From NCBI GenBank assembly GCA_009846005.1, contig VXYL01000013.1:1-64000 (forward strand): a DNA stretch of 64,000 nucleotides, given 5' to 3'. Below, one piece after another: positions 16,260 to 23,846 of this stretch; within the stretch, counting starts at the first letter, position 1, and each line of letters begins with the position of its first letter. The notes below the pieces were generated by a model that made no database searches, was not told the origin of the DNA, and saw only the letters and a program-made list of their open reading frames with translations. The stretch comes from Gammaproteobacteria bacterium (GTDB taxonomy: Bacteria; Pseudomonadota; Gammaproteobacteria; Pseudomonadales; Azotimanducaceae). The position numbers and the translations under genes are program-made.

Positions 16260-18089
16260 TCAACCGAGGGTGAATTCGAGAGCGCGGGTCTTCACGGTCA
16301 CCGCCAGTGCGGCTTCGAACTCGTCAAAGGGCATCGTGGCCTGCTGTCCAACCCCGTAGCGACGCAAGGTCACTGTGCCGGCGGCCGCTTCGCGTTCACC
16401 CACGATCAGGAGGTTCGGAATCTTGCGCGTTGTCGCATCGCGGATCTTCTTCGAGACGGTATCGCTCTCGGAGGCGAGTTCGGCGCGCACGAAACTCGCT
16501 CGCAGCCGATCGACGAGTCCTAGCGCATAGTCATGGAAGTGCTCGGACACTGTGATCACCTGGACCTGCACCGGTGCGAGCCACGTCGGGAAGGCGCCGC
16601 CGAAGTGCTCGATGAGTAGTGCCACCATGCGCTCGTGCGTGCTCAACGGCGCCCGGTGGACGCAATACGGAACGTGTTCGCCCCCATCGGCGCCGACATA
16701 CGTGAGGCCGACCCGCCCCGGCACCGCGAAGTCGAGTTGCACGGTGGAGAGCTGCTCGACCTTGCCCGTGACGGTTCGGAACATGACGTCGAGCTTGGGG
16801 CCGTAGAACGCAGCCTCCCCGGGTCCGTCCTCGTAGTCGATGCCCATTTCGTCCAGCAGACTGGCGATGATGGCTTCGGTTCGCGCCCAGTCGTCCGGCG
16901 CATCGACGTACTTCTCGCGCCCTTTGGGATCGTCCGGATCCCATCGCGACAGACGGATGACGTAGTCCTTGAGGCCTAGGATGCGGTACGCCTCGTCGTA
17001 CTCGGCGATGACTTCGCGGAACACCTCCTTTGTCTGTTCTTCCGTGCAGTAGATGTGGGCGTCGTTCATCGACAGCATGCGCACCCGGGCGAGGCCCGAA
17101 ACCGCCCCGGATGCCTCCCAACGATAGACCTGGCCGTACTCGGCGAGCCGCAGCGGCAGCTCGCGGTAGCTCCGCAGGCGCGCGGCGTAGATCTTGTGGT
17201 GGTGCGGGCAGTTCATGGGTTTGAGCATGTAGGTCTCGCGGATCGAACTGCCATCCGGTGTCTCCTCCACCACCTCCATCGGCGGATACATGGCTTCCTT
17301 GTAATGCTCGAGGTGACCGGTCTGCCTGTAAAGGCTGCCCTTGGCGATGTGCGGGGTGGCGACGCGCTGGTAGCCGGCCTTGAACTCGAGCTCGATGGCG
17401 AGCTTCTCCAACTCGTCCCGGATCACCGTGCCGTGGGGCATCCACAGCGGCAGGCCGCGGCCGATGGCGTCGTCGAAGGTGAACAACTCGAGCTCGCGGC
17501 CGAGTTTCTTGTGGTCGCGTTCCTGGGCGAGTTCGAAGGCAAGAACAGCTTCGTCGAGCGCCGCCCTGTCCGCGAACGCCCACGCGTAGATGCGGGTCAT
17601 CATCACGTTGTTCGAGTCCCCGCGCCAGTACGCGCCGGCGACACTGCGGAGCTTGAATGCATCCCGGCCGATGTCGCGGGTGGTTTCCACGTGGGGGCCT
17701 TCGCACATGTCGAGGAACGGTCCGTTGCGGTAGAACGACAGGGACAGAAGGCCGTTCTTCTCCACGAGTTCCTCCGCGTACTCGCGCTTGTAGGGCTCGC
17801 GCATCTCGTCGAGGCGGGCGAAGGCTTCGGCAAGTGGCACTTCCTCCCGGTAGAAGCGCTGGCCCTTCTTGAGGATCTTCTTCATGCGCCGCTCGAGTTC
17901 CGGGAAGTCGGCTTCGGTGAGCGGTTCGGTGAGGATGAAGTCGTAGTAGAAGCCATCCTCGATGGGGGGGCCGAATCCGAGGGTCGAGCCTTTGCGCATC
18001 TCGAGCACGGCCTGGGCCAGCACATGGGCAAGACTGTGCCGGATCCGGTGGAGCTGATCGTCCGGTTTGGATTCCTCTGGGTTGCGCAT
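16260..18089 (-). CDS. thrS: Threonyl-tRNA synthetase lacking the N-terminal TGS domain
   Basis: A 609-residue class II synthetase. The protein opens directly at the editing (SAD) domain (HSLAHVLAQAVLEM at about residue 18), so the roughly 60-residue TGS domain of most bacterial ThrRS is missing. An intrinsic terminator lies just upstream, so no hidden N-terminus exists. The catalytic core has the zinc ligands in MNCPHH, NDAHIYC and YCVHRA, and the dimer motif. SMNDAHIYC and an insert around DPDDPKGREKY mark a subtype different from the E. coli enzyme. A threonine-rich leader peptide precedes it. Confidence 0.95.
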   Translation of the reverse strand: MRNPEESKPDDQLHRIRHSLAHVLAQAVLEMRKGSTLGFGPPIEDGFYYDFILTEPLTEADFPELERRMKKILKKGQRFYREEVPLAEAFARLDEMREPYKREYAEELVEKNGLLSLSFYRNGPFLDMCEGPHVETTRDIGRDAFKLRSVAGAYWRGDSNNVMMTRIYAWAFADRAALDEAVLAFELAQERDHKKLGRELELFTFDDAIGRGLPLWMPHGTVIRDELEKLAIELEFKAGYQRVATPHIAKGSLYRQTGHLEHYKEAMYPPMEVVEETPDGSSIRETYMLKPMNCPHHHKIYAARLRSYRELPLRLAEYGQVYRWEASGAVSGLARVRMLSMNDAHIYCTEEQTKEVFREVIAEYDEAYRILGLKDYVIRLSRWDPDDPKGREKYVDAPDDWARTEAIIASLLDEMGIDYEDGPGEAAFYGPKLDVMFRTVTGKVEQLSTVQLDFAVPGRVGLTYVGADGGEHVPYCVHRAPLSTHERMVALLIEHFGGAFPTWLAPVQVQVITVSEHFHDYALGLVDRLRASFVRAELASESDTVSKKIRDATTRKIPNLLIVGEREAAAGTVTLRRYGVGQQATMPFDEFEAALAVTVKTRALEFTLG

Positions 18090-18120
18090 GGCGTGTCCTT
18101 CATGTCCTCTCGAGCGTGCA

Positions 18121-18155
18121 ACAAAAACCCCGGTTGGCCGTCGCCTTCCGGGGTT
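18121..18155 (-). terminator. Intrinsic terminator in the thrS leader (attenuator)
   Basis: On the minus strand AACCCCGG (18155-18148) pairs perfectly with CCGGGGTT (18133-18126), with a small inner GGC/GCC stem, followed by TTTTTG. It lies between the Thr-rich leader peptide and the thrS start, about 30 bases before the ATG, so it would abort thrS transcripts unless prevented from folding. Confidence 0.8.
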
Positions 18156-18162
18156 CTTCGAA

Positions 18163-18213
18163 GGGCGGCCTTCTCAAGTGGGCCGCCATTGTTCCATCGA
18201 TACTAGGCCGCCC
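18163..18213 (-). promoter_or_regulatory. Competing leader RNA segments upstream of thrS
   Basis: On the minus strand three segments can pair in alternative ways. GGGCGGCC (18213-18206) is the last codons of the leader peptide. GGCGGCC (18187-18181) follows the stop. GGCCGCCC (18170-18163) can pair with either. The last segment can also pair through GGCCG with CGGCC (18140-18136) in the terminator loop. This is the arrangement expected of an attenuator; which pairing is the antiterminator cannot be settled by eye. Confidence 0.6.
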
Positions 18214-18283
18214 CTCCACATGTCGTGGTGGTCGTCGTAGTGGCCGTCGTTTGTCCGATCGGATTCATAGCGACGCGCATCAT
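18203..18283 (-). CDS. Threonine-rich leader peptide of thrS
   Basis: A 26-codon frame on the minus strand, too short for usual gene calls. Residues 12-21 read TTATTTTTTT: nine threonines in ten codons, using ACG, ACT, ACC and ACA. It ends with CGGAA and a TAG at 18205-18203. The first ATG is at 18283; in-frame ATGs also occur at 18280 and 18268. GAAGA lies just before the first ATG as a weak ribosome site. It is followed by alternative RNA stems and an intrinsic terminator before thrS. By analogy with known leader peptides (thrL, pheM), ribosome pausing when charged Thr-tRNA is scarce should allow read-through into thrS. Confidence 0.8.
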   Translation of the reverse strand: MMRVAMNPIGQTTATTTTTTTCGGAA

Positions 18284-18304
18284 ACGGTCTTCGTGCCCGA
18301 TTGT

Positions 18305-18386
18305 GTAGGGGACGGGCGTTGTCCCGTCCCGTTGCCGAGAGCCGGCATAGCGGGCACGCGCGGGCGGACTAGCGCGCCCCTACGGG
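18305..18386. repeat. Palindromic repeats upstream of the thrS leader
   Basis: GTAGGGGACGGGCGTTGTCC and the following CGTCCCG form a hairpin at 18305-18331, 22 bases upstream of the leader peptide ATG. A related composite (GCACGCGCGGGCGG to GCGCGCCCCTACGG) runs to about 18386. The thrS promoter must lie in or beyond these repeats; I could not fix it. Confidence 0.75.
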
Positions 18387-18473
18387 TTGTTTCGCGTGAT
18401 TCAACGGGTTGAAAATGTGCTCCATGCAAGTTCAGCTAGGGAGCCGGGCGCCGGCGTGCAGAGAAGACGGAGC

Positions 18474-18553
18474 GTAGGGGACGGGCTTGTCCCGTCCCGT
18501 TGCCAAGGGAGCCGGTACGTTCGGCACGGGCGACCACAAGGGTCGCCCCTACG
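18474..18553. repeat. Two palindromic repeats of different families
   Basis: GTAGGGGACGGGCTTGTCCC followed by GTCCCG spans 18474-18499. The second family, GGGCGACCACAAGGGTCGCC followed by CCTACG, spans 18528-18553 and is a near-perfect hairpin. They lie just upstream of the DUF4019 lipoprotein gene. Confidence 0.85.
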
Positions 18554-18584
18554 ATTTCACCATCCGGTTCAACGGGTTGCGGGC

Positions 18585-19040
18585 TTGTTCCGAGCGAAAA
18601 GCCTAAGCGGACTGGGCTGGAAGCGCACTACGGCGTTGCTCGCGGTGCTCGGTCTCGTGCTCGGTGCCTGCTCGGAGAGCAACCCCGAGGCGGAGCGGGC
18701 CGCCTACGAGGCCACGAAACCCTGGATCGCGTGGATGGACGAGGGCGAATACGAGAAGTGCTGGGACGAGGCGGCGCCCTGGTTCCGGGACAATATCTCC
18801 TCGCGGGACATGTGGATTGCGAAGGCCCGCGAGACGCGGGACCCCTTGGGCAAATTGCTCTTTCGGGAACTGAACACCACGACGTACAAGACCAACCCGA
18901 TGGGGGCGCCGGATGGCGAATACACGATCGTCGTCTACACGTCGAGTTGGGATGCCGGGAACATCTACGAGTCGGTATCGATGCAACGCCAGGCCGATGG
19001 CTCCTGGGGTGTCGTCGGATACTTCGTGAAGCAGCAATAG
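18585..19040 (+). CDS. DUF4019 family lipoprotein
   Basis: The C-terminal 110 residues match the DUF4019 pattern: YEATKPWIAWMDEGEYEKCW, WFRDNISSRDMWIAKARETR, LLFRELNTTTYKTNPMGAPDG and a final GSWGVVGYFVKQQ. The N-terminus has a basic WKR followed by ALLAVLGLVLGAC, a lipobox. There is no ATG before the signal, so I place the start at a TTG (18585), about 15 residues before the hydrophobic segment; this is uncertain. The stop overlaps the GTG of the thiolase-like gene by one base. The function of DUF4019 proteins is not known. Confidence 0.7.
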   Translation: MFRAKSLSGLGWKRTTALLAVLGLVLGACSESNPEAERAAYEATKPWIAWMDEGEYEKCWDEAAPWFRDNISSRDMWIAKARETRDPLGKLLFRELNTTTYKTNPMGAPDGEYTIVVYTSSWDAGNIYESVSMQRQADGSWGVVGYFVKQQ

Positions 19041-20155
19041 TGACTGCGTTCTCCAATGCCGTCGCCATTGTCGGCGTCGGCGAAACCGACTACTCCCGTG
19101 CCAGCGGGCGAACCGAACTCGCATTGTCTTTGCAGGCGATTCGAGCCGCATTGGACGACGCCGGAATCGAGCCGCGCGAGGTGGACGGCTTGATGAAGTG
19201 GTGGGTGGACACGAGCACCGAGGCCGAGGTGGCGGCGAATCTCGGCATTCGCGACCTTGCCTGGTGGGGCGAGGTCAACCAGGCGGGCAATGTCGGGGCG
19301 CCGCTCGTCGCCCATGCCGCGGCCGCGATCCATGCCGGTCTCGCCAAGGTGGTCGTCATCTACCGGGGCGTCAACGGGCGCTCGGGGCGGCGCTACGGCC
19401 GTGGGGACGTGACGGGACAGGGAGGCCGGAGCGGCGGCGCTTTCACGGAACCCCATGGTTTGCTGACGCCGCAACATGGCCTGGCCATGGTCGCCCGACG
19501 ACGGATGCACGAGACCGGCATCACCAGTCGACATTTCGGGATGCAGGCGGTCGCGCAGCGTCGGCATGCCAACCGCAATCCCCGGGCAACCTTCTACGAC
19601 CGGACGCTGAGTTTGGAGGAACACCAGGCGTCGCGGCTGATCGTCGATCCGTTCCATCTGTTCGACTGCTGCCTGGAAACCGACGGTGGTGGCGCGCTTG
19701 TGCTTGCCTCGGCTGACCGGGCCCGGGAACTCGGAAGACCCATCGTGTTGATTCGCGCCGCCGCGCAATCCGGGCCGGGCGTGGGATCTCCCGCGGCGCG
19801 CGGCGCCAAGCGACTGTTCGACATGGCGCGCATCGGTCGCGGCGACGTCGACGTCATCCAGATCTACGACCACTTCGGACCGTTTGTGCTGTTCGCCCTC
19901 GAGGACTACGGGTTCGTCGACGACGCCGCTTCCCTAGTGGACGAGGGCGGCACGGACTTCGACAGCGACCGCCTCCCCGTCAACACTGCCGGGGGCCACC
20001 TCTCGGAGGCGTACCTGCAAGGCATCAACCACTTGATCGAAGCCACCCGCCAGGTGCGGGGCGAGTCCACCGCCCAGGTATCGAACGTGCGGTTTTCGTT
20101 CTGCGATACGGGCATCGGCACCGGATCGGTGATCCTCGAGCGGGGCGAGTCGTGA
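19040..20155 (+). CDS. Thiolase-like (SCP-x type) protein, probably an acyl-CoA aldolase subunit
   Basis: A 371-residue thiolase-fold protein starting at a GTG that overlaps the previous stop. AIVGVGETDYSRASGRTELAL is the usual lipid-transfer thiolase opening; later come VDVIQIYDHFGPFVLFALEDYGF, NTAGGHLSEAYLQGINHLIEA and FSFCDTGIGTGSVILERG. At the usual nucleophile position the sequence reads NQAGNVGAP, with no Cys, as in steroid side-chain aldolases of the Ltp2 type. It is coupled by a four-base overlap to a DUF35 protein, the usual partner. Retro-aldol or acyl-transfer chemistry on an acyl-CoA is therefore likelier than ordinary thiolysis. The substrate is unknown. Confidence 0.82.
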   Translation: MTAFSNAVAIVGVGETDYSRASGRTELALSLQAIRAALDDAGIEPREVDGLMKWWVDTSTEAEVAANLGIRDLAWWGEVNQAGNVGAPLVAHAAAAIHAGLAKVVVIYRGVNGRSGRRYGRGDVTGQGGRSGGAFTEPHGLLTPQHGLAMVARRRMHETGITSRHFGMQAVAQRRHANRNPRATFYDRTLSLEEHQASRLIVDPFHLFDCCLETDGGGALVLASADRARELGRPIVLIRAAAQSGPGVGSPAARGAKRLFDMARIGRGDVDVIQIYDHFGPFVLFALEDYGFVDDAASLVDEGGTDFDSDRLPVNTAGGHLSEAYLQGINHLIEATRQVRGESTAQVSNVRFSFCDTGIGTGSVILERGES

Positions 20156-20583
20156 GCGAGTGGCGTTTCGAGCGGCCGCCGGAACTACCGTTGCCCCAGC
20201 CCACGGAGGAGGCGCAGCCATTCTTCGAAGCGCTCAAAGAGCGCCGTCTCGTCGTCCAGTGCTGCACGGACTGCGGAGCGCTTCAGCATCCGCCCCGGGC
20301 CATGTGCGGCAGTTGCCAGTCCATGACGTTCCATTGGGAGGAGATGAGCGGCAAGGGCTGCGTGTATTCCTATGTCGTGACCCACCAAGCCGTGCATCCG
20401 GCACTGGTCGGGTACACCCCGCTGGCAACCGTGGAGGTGGCGTTGGCAGAGGGCCCTCACGTCACGTCGAACCTGGTCGATGTGCCGCCCGAGGCCGTGA
20501 CAATCGGCACACCCGTCGAAGTGGTTTTCGACGAGGTTGCGGCGGGCGTGGTGCTTCCGTTGTTCCGGCGAATTTCAAACTGA
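20152..20583 (+). CDS. DUF35 OB-fold protein with zinc ribbon
   Basis: A 143-residue protein. An N-terminal helical hook (PTEEAQPFFEALKERRLVVQ) precedes a zinc ribbon with Cys pairs CTDCG and CGSC, then an OB-fold with GKGCVYSYVVTHQAVHPAL. DUF35 proteins bind acyl-CoA and form complexes with thiolase-like or dehydratase partners. The start GTG at 20152 overlaps the stop of the thiolase-like gene, so the two are made together. Confidence 0.9.
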   Translation: MSEWRFERPPELPLPQPTEEAQPFFEALKERRLVVQCCTDCGALQHPPRAMCGSCQSMTFHWEEMSGKGCVYSYVVTHQAVHPALVGYTPLATVEVALAEGPHVTSNLVDVPPEAVTIGTPVEVVFDEVAAGVVLPLFRRISN

Positions 20584-20617
20584 GCCGCCCCTCAACGCGC
20601 CAGCGACGGATGGCCGT

Positions 20618-20737
20618 GTGGCAAACTCCAAGTTGGCCAAGGGAGCGGCCGACGAACCGGAGGCGACGGATACCGACGCCGAGGAAGAATCGGTGCCGAC
20701 CGAGCCTGATACTGCGGACGCGCCGACAACGGAGTGA
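20618..20737 (+). CDS. Possible small acidic protein (39 residues)
   Basis: From a GTG at 20618 the frame reads VANSKLAKGAADEPEATDTD and continues with Glu, Asp, Thr and Pro residues to a stop at 20737. Composition is coherent and unlike a random GC-rich frame, but there is no good ribosome site and no recognisable family. It may be a short tail protein, a remnant, or chance. Confidence 0.2.
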   Translation: MANSKLAKGAADEPEATDTDAEEESVPTEPDTADAPTTE

Positions 20738-20768
20738 TCCGGACTACGGATACGCCGTACTTCGCGTC

Positions 20769-20859
20769 GGGGCGACCCATCGCGCCCGCTAGGGCGCGCG
20801 GTCGCCCCCGCCGAATGCACCGCGTGGACCGGCGGGACGGGACAAGCCCGTCCCCTACG
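20769..20859. repeat. Palindromic repeats downstream of pmbA
   Basis: A composite GGCGACCCATCGCGCCCGCT to AGGGCGCGCGGTCGCC (20769-20807) is followed by CGGGACGGGACAAGCCCGTC plus CCCTACG (20833-20859). Confidence 0.85.
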
Positions 20860-20889
20860 TGGTGCCTCGCTGGATACTGGACTGCTTGC

Positions 20890-22224
20890 CTACCCCGAGA
20901 TCGCCACGTCGGCGAACCGGATGCGGGCCATTAGCGCCGAGCGTTCGGGATTCCAGTGCGGCGTGTCGCCGATGGCGGCGATCCTGTTGAGCATCTCGTA
21001 GAAGTTCCCCGCCACGGTGATATTGCGCACCGGGCGGACGCGTTCGCCGTCGCGGCAGAGAAAGCCGGCGGCACCGAAACTGAAGTCCCCGGAGACCGGA
21101 TTGCCACCCGAGTGCAAACCGGCGAGATCGACGATTTCGAGGTATTCGCCACTGGTGAGCGAGGTCTCGTCGACATCGCCGGAGGCAACTTCGAGTTGGT
21201 GTACGCCGACGCCGAGGGAAGCGCGCGGCGAGCGGTTGGCGTTGCGGGTATTGGGTGCGTCGAAGTGCGTTGCGGTCGCGCTGTTGTGGACGAGCGTGCG
21301 GAGCACTCCGCCATCGATCAGTGTGGTCGTGGCGGTGGGCAGGCCCTCGTCGTCGAATAGCGAGTAGCCGAGCCCGTCCGCAAGCAGCGGCGCGTCCCGG
21401 ATGGTGAGCGCGTCCACCGCGATGCGTTCGCCCACCTTGTCGCGCAGCGGGTTGATTCCGTCCCGCGCAGTCTTCGCGGAAAACATGTCGTGGAATACGG
21501 CGAACAGGTCCGCCTGGTGTTCGACGTCGAACAGGACGTCGTAGTGTTTGCTCGGCACCGCTTCGCCGTCGAGCATCGCGACGCAGCGCCGGTACGTCTC
21601 GTCGACGATCCACGCGGTGTCGATCTCGTCGAATCGTCGGGTGTGCCATTGCACGCCTTCGAGGGCGTCCTTGTCGCCATCGCTCATCAACGCGTAGGCG
21701 AAGGCGCTGCATACCCGGTCCCTGCTGTGCGCGGTGCGACCGCTCGTCGCGAAGACGTGCCGTTCAACCGTCGCGTCCTGCACGCCGTTGTAGGGCACGT
21801 TGCGGACCTTGTCACGAGCGGTGAGCTGTCGCTCGAGGTAAAGCGCCGCATCGATCTTCGCCTCCGCGGACGTCGGGTCGGCCGGGCAGAGGATGGCGTC
21901 GTCGGTGACCAGCGTGGTAGTGCCGGGCGCGACCGACTCGGCGGGATCGGTACGCGAGAATGTTGCGTTAACGAGCGCTTGCTCGACCATGGAGTCCAGG
22001 GCCGCGGGATCGGCGGCCTCGCTGTAGGCGATCCCGGCGCGGTCGTCCTTGACCACCCGCACCCCGTAGACGCGCGTCGATGTCACCTTGTGCTCTTCGA
22101 GTTCGCCGTCGTGTGCCTTGAGCGAGAGCGCTGATTCCTCCTGAACGACGAGGTCGCCGAGCGCGCCCGCGGCGAGAACCTTGTCGAGAACCCGTTGGGC
22201 GTTGGCTTCGACGGTGTCGACCAT
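20890..22224 (-). CDS. pmbA: TldE/PmbA metalloprotease-complex subunit
   Basis: A 444-residue member of the TldD/PmbA family, the subunit without the zinc motif. Features are MVDTVEANAQRVLDKVLAAG at the start, VYGVRVVKDDRAGIAYSEA, the mid segment EGVQWHTRRFDEIDTAWIVD, and the C-terminal GNPVSGDFSFGAAGFLCRDGE. With TldD it forms a heterodimeric protease that trims unfolded small peptides. Its ATG shares one base with the TldD stop (TGATG), so the pair is co-translated. No modified-peptide precursor or cyclodehydratase gene is nearby, so a housekeeping role is likely. Confidence 0.94.
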   Translation of the reverse strand: MVDTVEANAQRVLDKVLAAGALGDLVVQEESALSLKAHDGELEEHKVTSTRVYGVRVVKDDRAGIAYSEAADPAALDSMVEQALVNATFSRTDPAESVAPGTTTLVTDDAILCPADPTSAEAKIDAALYLERQLTARDKVRNVPYNGVQDATVERHVFATSGRTAHSRDRVCSAFAYALMSDGDKDALEGVQWHTRRFDEIDTAWIVDETYRRCVAMLDGEAVPSKHYDVLFDVEHQADLFAVFHDMFSAKTARDGINPLRDKVGERIAVDALTIRDAPLLADGLGYSLFDDEGLPTATTTLIDGGVLRTLVHNSATATHFDAPNTRNANRSPRASLGVGVHQLEVASGDVDETSLTSGEYLEIVDLAGLHSGGNPVSGDFSFGAAGFLCRDGERVRPVRNITVAGNFYEMLNRIAAIGDTPHWNPERSALMARIRFADVAISG

Positions 22225-23609
22225 CAGGCATTGCCTCCGACCAGGATGTCGTCCACCTTCAGCGTTGCCTGACCTACGGTGGTCGGCACCATGCCAGAGA
22301 CGGAGCCACACATGCCCGTCGCCAAGGCGAAGTCGCTGCCGACCATGGAGATTTGCTTCAGCACATCCGGGCCGGTGCTGATCAATGTTGCCGCCTTCAC
22401 CGGATAGCGGATCTTGCCGTCCTCGACGTAGTAGCCCTCGGTCACCGCGAAGTTGAACTCCCCGGTGCCAGGTTGCACAGAGCCGCCGCCCATGTGCGAG
22501 GCGTACACCCCGCGGTCGATGGAGGCGATCATGTCGTCGAAGCTCGCCGTGCCCGGTTCGATGAAGGTGTTGCGCATTCGCGACGCCGGTGCGAACCGGT
22601 AGCTTTGGCGTCGACCGGACCCGGTGCGCGGCAGACCGGTTTGTTCGGCCCCCACCCGGTCGGCGAGAAAGCTGACGAGTTTGCCGTCCTTGATGAGTTG
22701 CGTGCGCTCGGTGGGCATGCCCTCGTCGTCGATGTTGATGGACCCCCACTCCCTTACCAGTGTGCCGTCGTCGACGGCGTTCACTACGGGGTTCGCGATC
22801 ATCTCGCCGAGCTTGTCGTGGAACACCGACGCCTTCTTGGCGACCGACGTGGTCTCCAGGAGATGCCCGCAGGCCTCATGGAAGATCACGCCGCCGAAGC
22901 CGTTGCCGATCACGACCGGCATTCGGCCGGAAGGACACGGCTTGGCGGACAGGTTCACGAGGGCTTGGCGCGCCGCTTCGGCGCCGCACGCCTTGGGATC
23001 GAGGGTCTCGACGATTTCCCAACCGAGCAGGCCGCCGGCGGTCTGCATGCCGGTGGCCTGGTCGGATCCGTTGGACGCCACGGCTTGGAGGCGCGCGCGG
23101 ATGTAGTGGCGCGTGTCGCGGATGTGCAAGCCGTCGCTGTTGAAGATCTCCACCGCTTGTTCGCGCTGACCGCAGGCGCCTTGGGTCTGGGAGATGAGAT
23201 TGCTCGCTGCACGCGCCGCCCGGTCTGCGGTGAACAGGTAGCCGACCTTGTCGCGTACTTCCGAGTCCTGGGTGAGTGTCCGTTGGGCACCGTGGGCGTC
23301 GCTAGCGGTGCGGAAGTCGAACGCCTGCGCGCTGACCGCCGGGTGGCGCCGGTCCTTGGCCGCGAGTTCGGCGACGATGCGCCTAAGTTCCTCGGCATCC
23401 GTCCGATTGGTGTAGCCGTAGAGAACCTTGGCGCCGTACACCAGCCGCACGCCGACGCCGAAGTCGATGCCCGAGGCGATGTCCTGGACCTGGTTCGAGA
23501 GGGTGGCGATGTTGTTGACCTGATTGCGCTCCACGAACACCTCGGCGAAGTCGGCGCCCAGGGCGATGGCATGGTCGATGGTGGATTGCGCGACGCGGGT
23601 GTCGAGCAC
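22224..23609 (-). CDS. tldD: TldD zinc metalloprotease
   Basis: A 461-residue protein with the zinc-binding HEACGH motif in GGVIFHEACGHLLE, a conserved downstream GMCGS cysteine ligand and the N-terminal DFAEVFVERNQVNNIATLSNQ typical of TldD. It forms a cytoplasmic complex with PmbA that cleaves short flexible peptides. It is encoded immediately upstream of pmbA with a one-base overlap. The ATG at 23609 is the natural start. The 230 bases upstream hold its promoter region but no other gene. Confidence 0.95.
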   Translation of the reverse strand: MLDTRVAQSTIDHAIALGADFAEVFVERNQVNNIATLSNQVQDIASGIDFGVGVRLVYGAKVLYGYTNRTDAEELRRIVAELAAKDRRHPAVSAQAFDFRTASDAHGAQRTLTQDSEVRDKVGYLFTADRAARAASNLISQTQGACGQREQAVEIFNSDGLHIRDTRHYIRARLQAVASNGSDQATGMQTAGGLLGWEIVETLDPKACGAEAARQALVNLSAKPCPSGRMPVVIGNGFGGVIFHEACGHLLETTSVAKKASVFHDKLGEMIANPVVNAVDDGTLVREWGSINIDDEGMPTERTQLIKDGKLVSFLADRVGAEQTGLPRTGSGRRQSYRFAPASRMRNTFIEPGTASFDDMIASIDRGVYASHMGGGSVQPGTGEFNFAVTEGYYVEDGKIRYPVKAATLISTGPDVLKQISMVGSDFALATGMCGSVSGMVPTTVGQATLKVDDILVGGNA

Positions 23610-23846
23610 GGCGGTCTCCTCAAGGCTGTGTTGGTCTACATGGGGGGCTTGGCTCGCGATTCAACCTTGCGGCGTCGTCGATGCTCAAACCGTCTCGCCA
23701 AGTGTGTCACAAGGCGAACCAACGCTCGACTTTCTGACCTCGTTCAGTCGACATGAACGCCACCAAGGCCAGTTGGCAGACCCTCATTGCGGGCGTAAAC
23801 TTGCAAATCAGGCATGAAATTCCCGTTTTGCAACTTTTAGGTGGCC

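Larger units (their letters stand above)
20584..20889. other. Intergenic stretch with repeats and one doubtful small frame
   Basis: This 306-base gap between convergent genes contains a doubtful 39-codon acidic frame (20618-20737) and palindromic repeats (20769-20859). I see no RNA gene or clear terminator. Confidence 0.5.

Noticed and set aside
18090-18300. T-box riboswitch upstream of thrS
   Set aside because: No T-box consensus (TGGNACCGCG) is present on the minus strand, and the Thr-rich leader peptide explains the terminator better.
20890-23609. TldD/PmbA as maturases of a modified peptide
   Set aside because: No precursor peptide, cyclodehydratase or export gene is nearby, so the housekeeping protease role is likelier.
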